Source: Sinorhizobium sp. 6-70 (GTDB lineage: Bacteria; Pseudomonadota; Alphaproteobacteria; Rhizobiales; Rhizobiaceae). From it: 38,328 nucleotides of DNA. Shown here piece after piece: positions 9,133 to 17,370 of this stretch. A model generated the notes under the pieces. The model saw only the letters and a list, made by a program, of their open reading frames with translations. It was not told where the DNA came from and searched no databases. The first letter of the stretch is position 1. Every line of letters begins with the position of its first letter. The stretch is from the NCBI RefSeq assembly GCF_030124375.1, contig NZ_JASKLS010000023.1:1-38328 (forward strand). Direction: 5' to 3'. A program made the translations under genes and the position numbers.

Positions 9133-10266
9133 ATGACCAAATGGGGGCCGTTTGAAATCACCAGACGTGGACTGCTCTGGGGCGGCGTCACGGCCGCCGG
9201 CGGGAGCGTTATCGCTGCGAGCGGATCGTCCGTCGCTCAATCCGACCATTTGGCCGACCATCTGGCCGACCATTCGGCGCATACGGCCGCTTCACCTCTC
9301 CCGGGCCATGGTTCCGCCCACGGCGCGATGATCACCGTCGGTGAGGTCGATGAAACGCGCAATGGCTTCGAGACCGCGAAGCTGCTGACGGAGTGGGATA
9401 CGGGTACCGTTTCCCGGCTGCCCGACGGCCGGGTCCTTCGTACCTTCGAGGTGGAGGGGGTCGACAAGGAAATCGAAATCGCACCCGGCATCATGTTCCC
9501 GGCGTGGACGTATAACGGGCGGGTGCCCGGCCCCTCGCTCAGGGCGACCGAGGGTGACCGGCTACGGATCGTGTTCAGGAACCTGGGTTCGCACCCTCAT
9601 TCAATGCACTTCCATGGCATTCACGCGGCGCGCATGGACGGCGTTCCCGGCGCGGGCCTGATCGATCCCGGGGACGAGTTCGTGTACGAATTCGACGCGC
9701 GGCCGTTCGGCTGCCATCTCTACCACTGCCATGCGCTTCCGCTGAAGCGGCACATCCAGAAGGGCATGTACGGCCTTTTCGTCATCGATCCCGATCCCGA
9801 GAGGCACCCAGAGCTCACCGACATTGCCCGTTCCCGTCTTCTCGGCGCGCCGGAAAACGCCGAATGGCAAGAGTTCGCCATGGTGATGAACGGCTTCGAC
9901 ACCAATTTCGACAACGAGAACGAAGTCTATGCGGTGAACACGGTCGCGCATGCCTACATGAAGCGGCCGATCCGGATCGTGCGGGACAGGCCGGTCCGCA
10001 TCTATCTCGCCAATGTCGTCGAATTCGACCCGATCAACTCGTTCCACCTGCACGGCAATTTCTTCGATTATTTCGACCAAGGAACGACCCTGACGCCGAC
10101 TCTCAAGACGGTGGACCTGATCACCCAGTGCCAGGCCCAGCGCGGCATCATCGAATTTTCCTTCAAGGATCACGAGCCCGGCCTCTACATGTTCCATCCG
10201 CATCAGTCGGAGTTCACCGAACTCGGCTGGTCGGGCATGTTCGATGTCGTGGAGGCGATCGCATGA
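9133..10266 (+). CDS. Tat-exported two-domain multicopper oxidase
   Basis: This 377-residue periplasmic oxidase has a twin-arginine signal (ITRRGLLWGG, residues 9-18) and a His/Asp-rich segment (DHLADHLADHSAH, residues 38-50, plus HGSAHG). Two cupredoxin domains follow. Domain 1 (about 115-220) carries HSMHFHG (156-162) and HLYHCH (195-200), with Cys199, His207 and Met212 fitting a type 1 copper site. Domain 2 (about 265-377) carries FHLHG (304-308) and FHPHQ (354-358), with no cysteine in the latter. Type 1 copper is therefore only in domain 1, while the His pairs build the trinuclear centre. Such enzymes oxidise metal ions or phenols with oxygen. Its stop overlaps the ZIP gene start (ATGA), and MntR-like boxes precede it, so Mn(II) or another metal is a reasonable substrate guess. 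Confidence 0.88.
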   Translation: MTKWGPFEITRRGLLWGGVTAAGGSVIAASGSSVAQSDHLADHLADHSAHTAASPLPGHGSAHGAMITVGEVDETRNGFETAKLLTEWDTGTVSRLPDGRVLRTFEVEGVDKEIEIAPGIMFPAWTYNGRVPGPSLRATEGDRLRIVFRNLGSHPHSMHFHGIHAARMDGVPGAGLIDPGDEFVYEFDARPFGCHLYHCHALPLKRHIQKGMYGLFVIDPDPERHPELTDIARSRLLGAPENAEWQEFAMVMNGFDTNFDNENEVYAVNTVAHAYMKRPIRIVRDRPVRIYLANVVEFDPINSFHLHGNFFDYFDQGTTLTPTLKTVDLITQCQAQRGIIEFSFKDHEPGLYMFHPHQSEFTELGWSGMFDVVEAIA

Positions 10267-11471
10267 ACGAGGTCTCCCGCATAGCGGCAGCCGACCCAGT
10301 CGTCCACCGGGCGCGGAAATCCCGTGCGGCGCTGCTGTGGCTCATCCTGCCGATGGCGGCGCTTGGCCTTGCGATCGTCTGGCTGGTGGCCGCGAATCCC
10401 TTGTCGCGCTTCGGTAACGGCGCGCCGCCGGTCGAGACCCTGACCTTCGAGCGGACGATCCTGTCGGATGACGGTATCCGCGTCCTCGTCCGCGCCGGCG
10501 GTTCGCAGCCGATGACGATCGCCCAGGTCCAGGTCGACGACGCCTATTGGCAGTTCACGCAGGATCCGCCGGGACCGATCAGCCGCGGGTCGACGGCCTG
10601 GATTCATTTGCCCTTCCCGTGGGTGCTGGGGGAGGCGCACGCGATCAACATCGTCACCAACACGGGGGCGACGTTCGAGCACCAAATCGCAGTCGCCGTG
10701 CCGAAGCCGGCGCACAACGCCACGAGCCTCCTGTCGCAAGCGCTGCTCGGTGTCCTTGTCGGCCTTGTCCCCGTGGCGATCGGGATGACGTTCTATCCCG
10801 CGCTCCGTGGCGTCGGCCGTGACGGCATGGATTTCCTGCTTTCGCTCACCGTCGGGCTGCTGGCGTTCCTTCTCGTCGATGCCACGCAAGAAGCATTCGA
10901 GCTTGCAGGTGAGGCCGCCGCCATCTTCCAGGGGCAGGCGATGGTCTGGCTTGCGGCGGCCGCCAGCTTCCTTCTGCTGATGGCGGTCGGCAGACGTCAG
11001 GGCGCGCCGAGCGGGCTGGCGCTTGCAACCTTCATCGCGCTCGGCATCGGCCTGCATAATCTCGGCGAAGGGCTGGCCATCGGTGCGGCCTTCGCGACAG
11101 GCGCGGCGGGTTTGGGCTCGTTCCTGGTGTTGGGGTTCATGGCGCACAACATTACCGAAGGTATCGGAATTTCGGCGCCGCTGCTGAAGAAGCGGCCGGC
11201 TCTTTGGGCTTTTGCAGCCTTGGCCTTGCTAGCCGGAGGACCCGCGGTGGTCGGCCTCTGGATCGGCAGCCTTGCCTACGCGCCACAATGGTCGGCCCTG
11301 GCTCTGTCTGTCGGAGCGGGGGCCATACTGCAGGTCATGGTCGAGGTCGCCGCCTATCTGATGCGGTCCGACGGACGTGGGACAACGGCACTCCTCGCGC
11401 CGGCCACGGTCGCAGGGCTGACGACGGGCGTCGCCTTCATGTACGGGACGGCGATGCTCGTGAAGGTCTGA
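10263..11471 (+). CDS. ZIP-family metal permease with N-terminal extracytoplasmic domain
   Basis: This 402-residue membrane protein has an anchor at residues 22-44 and an extracytoplasmic region of about 100 residues (roughly 50-150, predicted beta-rich). Eight hydrophobic segments follow, from about residue 155. ZIP metal-binding signatures are present as HNLGEG (from His265) and HNITEG (from His295). ZIP proteins move Zn, Fe or Mn into the cytoplasm. The start overlaps the oxidase stop by four bases, so the two are translationally coupled. The N-terminal domain is unusual for bacterial ZIPs (typically about 250-310 residues) and could dock the oxidase or a metal. Longer frames reaching back into the oxidase gene are out-of-frame artefacts. 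Confidence 0.87.
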   Translation: MNEVSRIAAADPVVHRARKSRAALLWLILPMAALGLAIVWLVAANPLSRFGNGAPPVETLTFERTILSDDGIRVLVRAGGSQPMTIAQVQVDDAYWQFTQDPPGPISRGSTAWIHLPFPWVLGEAHAINIVTNTGATFEHQIAVAVPKPAHNATSLLSQALLGVLVGLVPVAIGMTFYPALRGVGRDGMDFLLSLTVGLLAFLLVDATQEAFELAGEAAAIFQGQAMVWLAAAASFLLLMAVGRRQGAPSGLALATFIALGIGLHNLGEGLAIGAAFATGAAGLGSFLVLGFMAHNITEGIGISAPLLKKRPALWAFAALALLAGGPAVVGLWIGSLAYAPQWSALALSVGAGAILQVMVEVAAYLMRSDGRGTTALLAPATVAGLTTGVAFMYGTAMLVKV

Positions 11472-11582
11472 CCGTCGAGACGCATGGCTGGCCACCGGTT
11501 GCTGGCACTTTCCCCGCCGCATACATTTCTTCACAAAATCGCCTTGACGCTCCCGTGCCACCGCACTAAAAACATGCGAACC

Positions 11583-11596
11583 GTACCGTACGGTAC
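11583..11596. promoter_or_regulatory. Palindrome GTACCGTACGGTAC, likely TetR operator
   Basis: A perfect 14-bp palindrome lies 18 bp before the start of the TetR-type gene. CCGTACGG-like cores are common TetR operators, so autoregulation is likely. Confidence 0.6.
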
Positions 11597-11614
11597 TGAC
11601 GGAGCGATGGCGAA

Positions 11615-12262
11615 GTGCAGGGTGTCTTGGAGAGCAGGGGGGCAAGTGCCGGAAGCGGTCTGACCGAGCGTCAGGGCGTCGTGCTCGAACAGGCGCTGAG
11701 ACTGCTTGTTGACGGCGGCGAGAAGGCGCTGACGACGGCGGGCATCGCGCGGGCCGCCAATTGCTCCAAGGAAAGCCTCTACAAATGGTTCGGCGATCGT
11801 GACGGGCTGCTTTCGGCGATGATCAGCTACCAGGCGAGCAAGGTCAGGACACTCGACGTTTCCGCCGGGGCGCTGGATGCGGAGAGCCTCCGCCGGCATC
11901 TCGTTGCCTTTGCCCGGGACCTGCTAGACGTGCTTGCCGGCGACGTGTCGCTGGCGCTGAACCGGCTGGCGATCGGTCAGGCGAGCCGTGAGGGATCGAA
12001 GCTCGGCCACATGTTGCAGGAGCGCGGCCGCCGCCAGATCGGCCGGCGCGCCGGCGCGCTGCTCGAAGCCGGCCGCAAGGCGGGGCTTCTCGCCTTCGAC
12101 GATGGCGAGGAGGCCTATGGTGCGCTTTACGGTCTCGTCGTTTCCGACTGGCATTTGCGGATGCTGCTCGGCGAGGAGCCAAGCGAGATGAAGAAGGGTT
12201 TCAGCCGCAGGGCGGAGCGGGCGGTCGACGCCTTTCTTACGCTCTACGGCAAGAAAGGGTAG
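11615..12262 (+). CDS. TetR-family transcriptional regulator
   Basis: This 215-residue protein has a TetR N-terminal helix-turn-helix at about residues 40-65 (ALTTAGIARAANCSKESLYK, then WFGDRDGLL). A helical ligand-binding domain follows, of the kind annotated as TetR C-terminal in rhizobia. The start is a GTG at 11615 with GGAG ten bases upstream; no in-frame ATG exists near the HTH. A perfect palindrome just upstream suggests it represses itself. The ZIP gene ends 143 bp before it and ilvC begins 111 bp after it on the same strand, so its other targets are unclear. Confidence 0.83.
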   Translation: MQGVLESRGASAGSGLTERQGVVLEQALRLLVDGGEKALTTAGIARAANCSKESLYKWFGDRDGLLSAMISYQASKVRTLDVSAGALDAESLRRHLVAFARDLLDVLAGDVSLALNRLAIGQASREGSKLGHMLQERGRRQIGRRAGALLEAGRKAGLLAFDDGEEAYGALYGLVVSDWHLRMLLGEEPSEMKKGFSRRAERAVDAFLTLYGKKG

Positions 12263-12295
12263 CGGCGGGTCTCAAACGGACGCATAAGCCTTTGC

Positions 12296-12313
12296 GAAGA
12301 TCAAAGGATCTTC
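12296..12313. promoter_or_regulatory. Hairpin in the ilvC leader region
   Basis: GAAGATC (12296-12302) and GATCTTC (12307-12313) form a seven-base stem with loop AAAG, between the TetR gene and ilvC. It has no T-run. It may terminate TetR transcripts weakly, or be a leader structure of ilvC. Confidence 0.3.
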
Positions 12314-12373
12314 CGGGTCATGCGTTCGGGCCAGCCAGTGGAACAACAGACCAGCAAAGGGAAGGATAATTCT

Positions 12374-13393
12374 ATGCGCGTCTATTACGATCGTGATGCC
12401 GATCTCAACCTGATCAAGTCCAAGAAGGTCGCCATCGTCGGCTATGGCAGCCAGGGCCGCGCCCATGCGCTGAACCTCAAGGACTCCGGCGCCAAGGAAA
12501 TCCGCATCGCGCTGAAGCCGGGCTCGGCAACCGCCGCCAAGGTCGAGGCCGACGGTCTTTCGGTGCTCTCGGTCGCGGAAGCCGCCAAGTGGGCCGACCT
12601 CATCATGATGGCGACGCCGGATGAACTGCAGGCCGACATCTACAAGGGCGAGATTGCCGACAACATCCGCGACGGTGCGGCGATCGCCTTCGCCCACGGC
12701 CTCAACGTCCATTTCGGCCTGATCGAGCCGAAGGCGTCGGTCGACGTCGTCATGATCGCGCCGAAAGGCCCGGGCCACACGGTTCGCGGCGAATACCAGA
12801 AGGGCGGCGGCGTTCCCTGCCTCGTTGCCGTTCACCAGAACGCTTCCGGCAACGCGCTCGATCTCGCGCTCTCCTACGCCTGCGGCGTCGGCGGCGGCCG
12901 CTCGGGCATCATCGAAACCAACTTCAAGGAAGAGTGCGAAACCGACCTCTTCGGCGAACAGGTCGTTCTCTGCGGCGGTCTGGTCGAACTCATCCGCGCC
13001 GGGTTCGAAACGCTGGTCGAAGCCGGATATGCCCCGGAAATGGCCTATTTCGAGTGCCTGCACGAAGTGAAGCTGATCGTCGACCTGATCTATGAAGGCG
13101 GCATCGCCAACATGAACTACTCGATCTCCAACACCGCCGAGTGGGGCGAGTACGTCACCGGCCCGCGCATCATCACCGAAGAAACCAAGGCCGAGATGAA
13201 GCGCGTTCTCAAGGACATCCAGACCGGCAAGTTCACCTCGGAATGGATGCAGGAGTACCGCTCGGGTGCCGCCCGCTTCAAGGGCATCCGCCGCGTCAAC
13301 GACGCCCACCAGATCGAGGAAGTCGGCGCGAAGCTGCGCGGCATGATGCCCTGGATCGGCAAGAACAAGCTGGTCGACAAGGCGAAGAACTAA
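12374..13393 (+). CDS. ilvC: Ketol-acid reductoisomerase
   Basis: This 339-residue class I enzyme converts acetolactate or acetohydroxybutyrate to the dihydroxy acid using NADPH and Mg, the second common step of valine, leucine and isoleucine synthesis in the cytosol. It starts MRVYYDRDADLNLIKSKK, as in other alphaproteobacteria. A Rossmann motif follows (VGYGSQGRAHALNLKDSG, residues 22-39). The C-terminal all-helical domain carries the acidic metal ligands in KEECETDLFGEQ and FECLHE. The ATG at 12374 has AAGGA upstream; an earlier in-frame GTG-type start at 12320 would add 18 unlikely residues. A structured 3' region and an intrinsic terminator follow. Confidence 0.97.
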   Translation: MRVYYDRDADLNLIKSKKVAIVGYGSQGRAHALNLKDSGAKEIRIALKPGSATAAKVEADGLSVLSVAEAAKWADLIMMATPDELQADIYKGEIADNIRDGAAIAFAHGLNVHFGLIEPKASVDVVMIAPKGPGHTVRGEYQKGGGVPCLVAVHQNASGNALDLALSYACGVGGGRSGIIETNFKEECETDLFGEQVVLCGGLVELIRAGFETLVEAGYAPEMAYFECLHEVKLIVDLIYEGGIANMNYSISNTAEWGEYVTGPRIITEETKAEMKRVLKDIQTGKFTSEWMQEYRSGAARFKGIRRVNDAHQIEEVGAKLRGMMPWIGKNKLVDKAKN

Positions 13394-13399
13394 GCGAAC

Positions 13400-13446
13400 G
13401 CGCATAACCCCGAAAAATCGCATCGATTTTCCGAAAGGTTATACGC
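13400..13446. repeat. Palindromic intergenic element after ilvC
   Basis: Arms GCGCATAACC (13400-13409) and GGTTATACGC (13437-13446) flank an inner GAAAAATCG/CGATTTTC pair. Elements of this shape (GCGCAT..CCCGAAAA..TTTTC.GAAAGG..) are widespread between rhizobial genes, so this is probably a dispersed palindromic repeat. Confidence 0.55.
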
Positions 13447-13523
13447 CATTTGCAAGTGTGCCGCGTCCCTTGTGCATCCTGGATGCGTGGCGCGGCATGC
13501 CCTACCTCCCAAGAGGCAAAAGG
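13447..13523 (+). ncRNA. Structured 3' region or possible small RNA downstream of ilvC
   Basis: TGCCGCG (13459-13465) pairs with CGCGGCA (13491-13497) around an inner GCAT..ATGC stem, and an intrinsic terminator follows at 13524. It may be the ilvC 3' untranslated region or a short stable RNA. No separate promoter is clear, so the RNA call is tentative. Confidence 0.3.
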
Positions 13524-13556
13524 AAGCCGGGGTGTTTTGCCTCGGCTTTCTTTTTT
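13524..13556 (+). terminator. Intrinsic terminator of ilvC or the downstream RNA
   Basis: AAGCCGGGG and CCTCGGCTT form a stem with loop tgtttt-type sequence, directly followed by a T-rich tract (13547-13556). Orientation fits plus-strand transcription from ilvC. Confidence 0.8.
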
Positions 13557-13567
13557 CGGGTGCCAGT

Positions 13568-13602
13568 TCGTACTCGATTTCAATGGCTTAAGCGGAGTAC
13601 GA
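13568..13602. promoter_or_regulatory. Inverted repeat TCGTACTC/GAGTACGA
   Basis: TCGTACTC (13568-13575) and GAGTACGA (13595-13602) are perfect inverted arms 19 bp apart. They lie in the otherwise featureless stretch 13557-13794 before the TSUP gene. This could be a regulator site for that gene. Confidence 0.3.
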
Positions 13603-13794
13603 GTGGAAAACCGCTCACACTTTCCTTCCGCGCTGAGCGCTGAATTGGCCGCATCCCGGGAACAAGCCCGGCGCATGGTCCGTTTTCTGCTTGCTAAGAG
13701 CATTCCGACTGCAACTTGGTTGAGCCATAGAGCCTCCGTGTGCGCGTTGCATACGCCAGGCTGGTGCGACGGCAACTCATGCGCGGAGCCTCTC

Positions 13795-14571
13795 ATGGAA
13801 GACTTCCTGCTGTTTGCGGTAGTCGGGTTTCTGGCCCAATTGGTCGATGGTGCTCTTGGGATGGCCTATGGGGTGATCTCTTCAACGGTGCTCCTCACCT
13901 TTGGGGTGCCGCCGGCGCAAGCATCAGCTTCAGCGCATGCCGCGGAATTGTTCACCACCGCCGCTTCGGGGTCAGGTCATCTTTATCATCGCAACATCGA
14001 CTGGAAGCTGTTTCGGCGACTGATCCCGTTTGGTGTTGGCGGGGGTATACTCGGTGCTTTTGTCCTTACCTCGTTTGAGGGAAATCAGGTCAAGCCATTC
14101 GTCACCGCCTATCTCGCAGTCGTTGGGAGTTGGCTGTTGCTGCGGTCGTTTCATCGTATCCCCACCAATCCCGTGAAGCTGAGAGTTGTGGCGCCGCTCG
14201 GCGCAATCGCCGGATTTCTGGATGCGGCGGGCGGTGGCGGCTGGGGGCCTGTCGCCACCACCGGTCTGCTTGGCGCCGGTGGACAGCCGCGATACGTGAT
14301 CGGGACGGTCAATGCGACCGAATTCCTGATCGCGCTTTCGGTGTCGTTGAGCTTCCTCGCCACGATTGTAACCGGCCATTGGGAGCAAGCCGTCGAATCC
14401 CGCAGTTACTTCACATCTCTCGGCGGGCTGATCACCGGGGGTGTTTTTGCGGCGCCTCTTGCAGGATGGGTCGTCAAGGCATTGCAAGAGAAAACGCTCC
14501 TGCGGCTCGTCGGCTCTCTGATCACGCTTTTGGCCGGCTACCAGACGCTCGAACTGTCCGGATGGCTCTAA
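13795..14571 (+). CDS. TSUP (TauE/SafE) family membrane permease
   Basis: This 258-residue protein has about eight hydrophobic segments in two halves. It shows typical TSUP patterns: an N-terminal QLVDGALGMAYG stretch and a second-half GFLDAAGGGGWGP loop. Such permeases are thought to export sulfite, organosulfonates or related anions across the inner membrane. The ATG at 13795 has GGAG six bases upstream; the open frame continues back to 13450 without any signal for an earlier start. It appears to be monocistronic. Confidence 0.88.
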   Translation: MEDFLLFAVVGFLAQLVDGALGMAYGVISSTVLLTFGVPPAQASASAHAAELFTTAASGSGHLYHRNIDWKLFRRLIPFGVGGGILGAFVLTSFEGNQVKPFVTAYLAVVGSWLLLRSFHRIPTNPVKLRVVAPLGAIAGFLDAAGGGGWGPVATTGLLGAGGQPRYVIGTVNATEFLIALSVSLSFLATIVTGHWEQAVESRSYFTSLGGLITGGVFAAPLAGWVVKALQEKTLLRLVGSLITLLAGYQTLELSGWL

Positions 14572-14629
14572 ATGCGCGAGGGAGCGCTGCCCTTCGGAGA
14601 GGGCCGCGCGCCCTTGCGCTTGCCGGCCC

Positions 14630-14884
14630 TTACATCGGCTCGTTGCCCTTCATGGCGTTGGACATGTGCGTCTTGCACTTGTCCATTTCCTTGGCGTTCA
14701 TCGCCTCCTTGGCCATGGCGAGTTCCTTGTTGGCGTAGTCCTTCTTCATTGCATCGGTGATTTGGCCGACGTCGGTTTCGAGCTTTGTCATCCCCGCCTG
14801 GTCGCACTTGATATCGGCCTGTGCAAAGACGGGCGATGCAACAGCCGTGAGCATGGCAGCCGCAACCAACACTTTGTTCAACAT
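14630..14884 (-). CDS. Small secreted helical protein
   Basis: This 84-residue protein starts at 14884, with GGAGG eight bases upstream. Residues 1-21 are a clear signal peptide (cleavage VFA|Q). The mature 63 residues are charged and predicted helical, with two cysteines (C27, C70) that could form a disulfide. Similar short periplasmic proteins are widespread in rhizobia but have no known function. The longer in-frame extension to 15175 lacks a start signal and is ignored. Confidence 0.8.
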   Translation of the reverse strand: MLNKVLVAAAMLTAVASPVFAQADIKCDQAGMTKLETDVGQITDAMKKDYANKELAMAKEAMNAKEMDKCKTHMSNAMKGNEPM

Positions 14885-15071
14885 GGTGGAACCTCCAATG
14901 TTCTTCTCTGCATGTCGCGTGCAACACGTGGAGTTCCAACCATCATGCGCCACTTCCGTTCCCTCGGCACGGGCTTGTCGCGAGCGCAAGCGGGGCCGCA
15001 AGCGCCCCGAGAGGGCGCCGGCGGCCTTGAACGAGAAGGCCTGCGAGCGTTCAGGAACGTCGATCGAGCGT

Positions 15072-16043
15072 TCAATCGCGATAGAAATTCCGGGGCCACT
15101 TGTGCGCGCGCAGTTTCTCGCGCGCGTCGGCGGGAAGGCCGCGTCCGTCGCCGATCGCGCAATTGCGCTCGACATTGCGAACCGAGCGCATGCCGGGGAT
15201 GACGGTCGATACGGCCGGGTGGCTGAGCACGAAGCGCAGCGCCGTCTCCGCGAGCGCGTCGGGGGCGATCGCCAGGTCCTCGACGATCTTGCGTGCCCGC
15301 TGCTCGACCTCGGCCTTGCGGTCGCCGCGGAAATAATTGGCCCTGAAGTCTCCCTCCGGGAACACGGTGTCGGCGCGGATCTGGCCGGTGAGCCCGCCCT
15401 CGTCGAGCGCCACCCGCACGATCACGCCGACATTGTGCCGCTCGCAGGCCGGGAACAGCTTTTCCTCGGGCGTCTGTTCGAAGACGTTGTAGATCACCTG
15501 CACGCTGTCGACGACGCCGCTTTCGATGAGGGCCAGGGCGTTTTCCGGCTCGTAGTCGTTGATCGATACGCCGAAGAAGCGGATCTTGCCGTCCCGCTTC
15601 AGCCGCTCGACTGCCGAGAGCCAGTCGCCGCGGCCGACCCATTCGTCCGACCAGACGTGAAACTGCTGCACGTCGATGGTCTCGACGTCGAGGTTCCTGA
15701 GGCTCGTTTCGGTGCAGGCAATGACATGGTCGGCGGGGAAGCCGTCCTCGACCGGCGTGCCGGGGCGGGCCGGCCACACCCTGTTCCTGGGCGGGATCTT
15801 GGTTGCGACGTGGATCGTCTCCGAGCGTTCCTTAAGCAGCTTGCCGACCAGCCTTTCGCTGTGGCCTTCGCCATAACCGAGCGCCGTGTCGATGAAGGTG
15901 AGACCGAGGTCGATCGCCCGGTTGAGCGCGCGTGCCGACTCCTCGTCGTCGGCGCCCCGCCAGCCGCTGTTGCCGATGCCCCAGGCACCATAACCGATTT
16001 CGGAAACGCTGAGGCCGGTACGCCCGAGTGTTCTGTAGTGCAT
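15072..16043 (-). CDS. Aldo/keto reductase
   Basis: This 323-residue cytosolic NAD(P)H-dependent oxidoreductase has the AKR tetrad Asp52 (FIDTALGYG), Tyr57, Lys82 (VATKI) and His129 (QFHVW). The nucleotide-site region near the C-terminus reads STVIPGMRSVRNVERN. Its length fits the family. The long insertion around PPRNRVWPARPGTPVEDGF resembles the general stress/sugar-related AKR subgroup, but the substrate is unknown. The ATG at 16043 has GAGAGAAA upstream. It follows the minus-strand 2-hydroxyacid dehydrogenase gene after 139 bp and could be in the same transcript, which would link it to the sugar locus. Confidence 0.9.
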   Translation of the reverse strand: MHYRTLGRTGLSVSEIGYGAWGIGNSGWRGADDEESARALNRAIDLGLTFIDTALGYGEGHSERLVGKLLKERSETIHVATKIPPRNRVWPARPGTPVEDGFPADHVIACTETSLRNLDVETIDVQQFHVWSDEWVGRGDWLSAVERLKRDGKIRFFGVSINDYEPENALALIESGVVDSVQVIYNVFEQTPEEKLFPACERHNVGVIVRVALDEGGLTGQIRADTVFPEGDFRANYFRGDRKAEVEQRARKIVEDLAIAPDALAETALRFVLSHPAVSTVIPGMRSVRNVERNCAIGDGRGLPADAREKLRAHKWPRNFYRD

Positions 16044-16182
16044 GGCTTTTCTCTCAAGTGGGATTGAACGGGGCGATCGGGAACGATCGGTTTTGCAGGT
16101 CGCCTTCTACCTAGGTTTCGGTCAAGCGAAGTCAAACAAGACAGCGGCGCGGCATTGATCGCTGTTCATGGGGGCAGGGGCT

Positions 16183-17214
16183 CTAGTTCCTGTCGACCGG
16201 CTTCGAGCGCATCCGCGAGACGGTTTCGCGCTCGGCGCGCTTGCAGCGTATCGGCGGCAGGCCGCGGTCCATCAGGTCCATGTCCTCGAGCACCATGTCT
16301 CCCATGCGCTTGAAAGCGACATCGAGGGCGCCGGCGCGGTGGGCCGAGCGCAGGAAGCCGGGTAGCGTTCGGACGGGGTGATCGAGGCCAAGCGGTTCCT
16401 CCGGAAAGACATCGCTGGCCGCGATGATGTGCCTGGTGCCTACCGCATCCATCAACGCCTCGAAATCCACGACGCCGGCCCGGCTGAGCAGGATGAAGGC
16501 GGCGCCTTTGCGCATCTTCGCGAAGGCGTCTGCGCCGAGGAACCCCTGGTTCTCGCTGGTGACCGAGGCGACGACGAAGACATAGTCGCTCTCGGATAGC
16601 ACCTCGTCCAACGAGGCCGGCTCCACCCCATGCTCTATCAGCATCGACGGCGGCAGCCAGGGATCGAAGACCCGTGTGCGGGTGCGGAAGCCCGACAGCA
16701 GGCGGTTCAGCACCTTGCCGAGGTCGCCGAAGCCGATGATGCCGACATCTGCGCCGGAGATGAGCCGCGCCGTGCGGTTGCCGTCACCACCCCATAATTC
16801 TTCGCCTTCGCGAAACGCGAGATCCGCATCGACGATGCCGCGCGCGAGATTGATCGCCATGGCAAGGCCAAGTTCGGCCACCGGCTCGGCAAAGACCGCG
16901 CCGGTCGTTACCACATGGATGCCACGCTCGAACAACGTCTCATAGGGCATGTTGTTGATCAGGTTGGTCTCGACGTTGAAGACGCAGCGCAGCGATCGCA
17001 TCCCGGCGAGCAATTCGCCCGAAATCGGTGGTTGGCCGATGATGTAGCGGGCCGCGGCGAGAACGTCGGCCGGCAGCGCGGCAATGTCCCGGTCGGTCGT
17101 CTCAACGATCCGGTAGCCGGCACGAAGGCGCGCGAGCGAAGGCGGGGTGAAAATGAGGTCGAGCGTACGCGGTTCCGGCGCGCTGATCACCAGCGGCAGC
17201 GAATTGTCGGACAT
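16183..17214 (-). CDS. NAD-dependent D-2-hydroxyacid dehydrogenase family protein
   Basis: This 343-residue protein has the family Rossmann motif GFGDLG (161-166), with Asp184 after beta-2 hinting at NAD preference. The catalytic set is Arg245 (LLSRAGVVD), Glu272/273 (DVFPEEPL) and His292 (SAHRAGA). The ATG at 17214 has GGAGGAAG just upstream and gives the expected N-terminus. A frame extending back to 18528 overlaps the LacI gene on the other strand and is rejected. It is divergent from the LacI regulator of the sugar transport operon, so it probably acts in the same carbohydrate pathway. Confidence 0.86.
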   Translation of the reverse strand: MSDNSLPLVISAPEPRTLDLIFTPPSLARLRAGYRIVETTDRDIAALPADVLAAARYIIGQPPISGELLAGMRSLRCVFNVETNLINNMPYETLFERGIHVVTTGAVFAEPVAELGLAMAINLARGIVDADLAFREGEELWGGDGNRTARLISGADVGIIGFGDLGKVLNRLLSGFRTRTRVFDPWLPPSMLIEHGVEPASLDEVLSESDYVFVVASVTSENQGFLGADAFAKMRKGAAFILLSRAGVVDFEALMDAVGTRHIIAASDVFPEEPLGLDHPVRTLPGFLRSAHRAGALDVAFKRMGDMVLEDMDLMDRGLPPIRCKRAERETVSRMRSKPVDRN

Positions 17215-17309
17215 GGCTTCTTCCTCCCGGTCGGCTCCTTCCGATGCATTCGGTACATGTACCGCTGACGCACAGGTTGTACGCCGAATGAAACGATTTA
17301 CAATATGGA

Positions 17310-17321
17310 AAAATCGATTTA
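17310..17321. promoter_or_regulatory. LacI-type operator A in the divergent promoter region
   Basis: AAAATCGATTTA contains the perfect palindrome AAATCGATTT (17311-17320) with the central CG typical of LacI-family operators. The same core occurs at 18533-18542. A related AAACGATTTA lies at 17291-17300. Confidence 0.6.
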
Positions 17322-17370
17322 TCGCTTGTTGTGCGACACTCGGCAGACTGCTTGCTCTCGGGAGGAGAGG

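Noticed and set aside
9864..10262. N-terminal extension of the ZIP gene into the oxidase gene
   Set aside because: It is out of frame with the oxidase and overlaps its coding sequence. The ATGA-overlap start at 10263 gives the expected membrane anchor.
13450..13794. 115-codon N-terminal extension of the TSUP permease
   Set aside because: It spans the ilvC terminator and has no ribosome site. The ATG at 13795 does.
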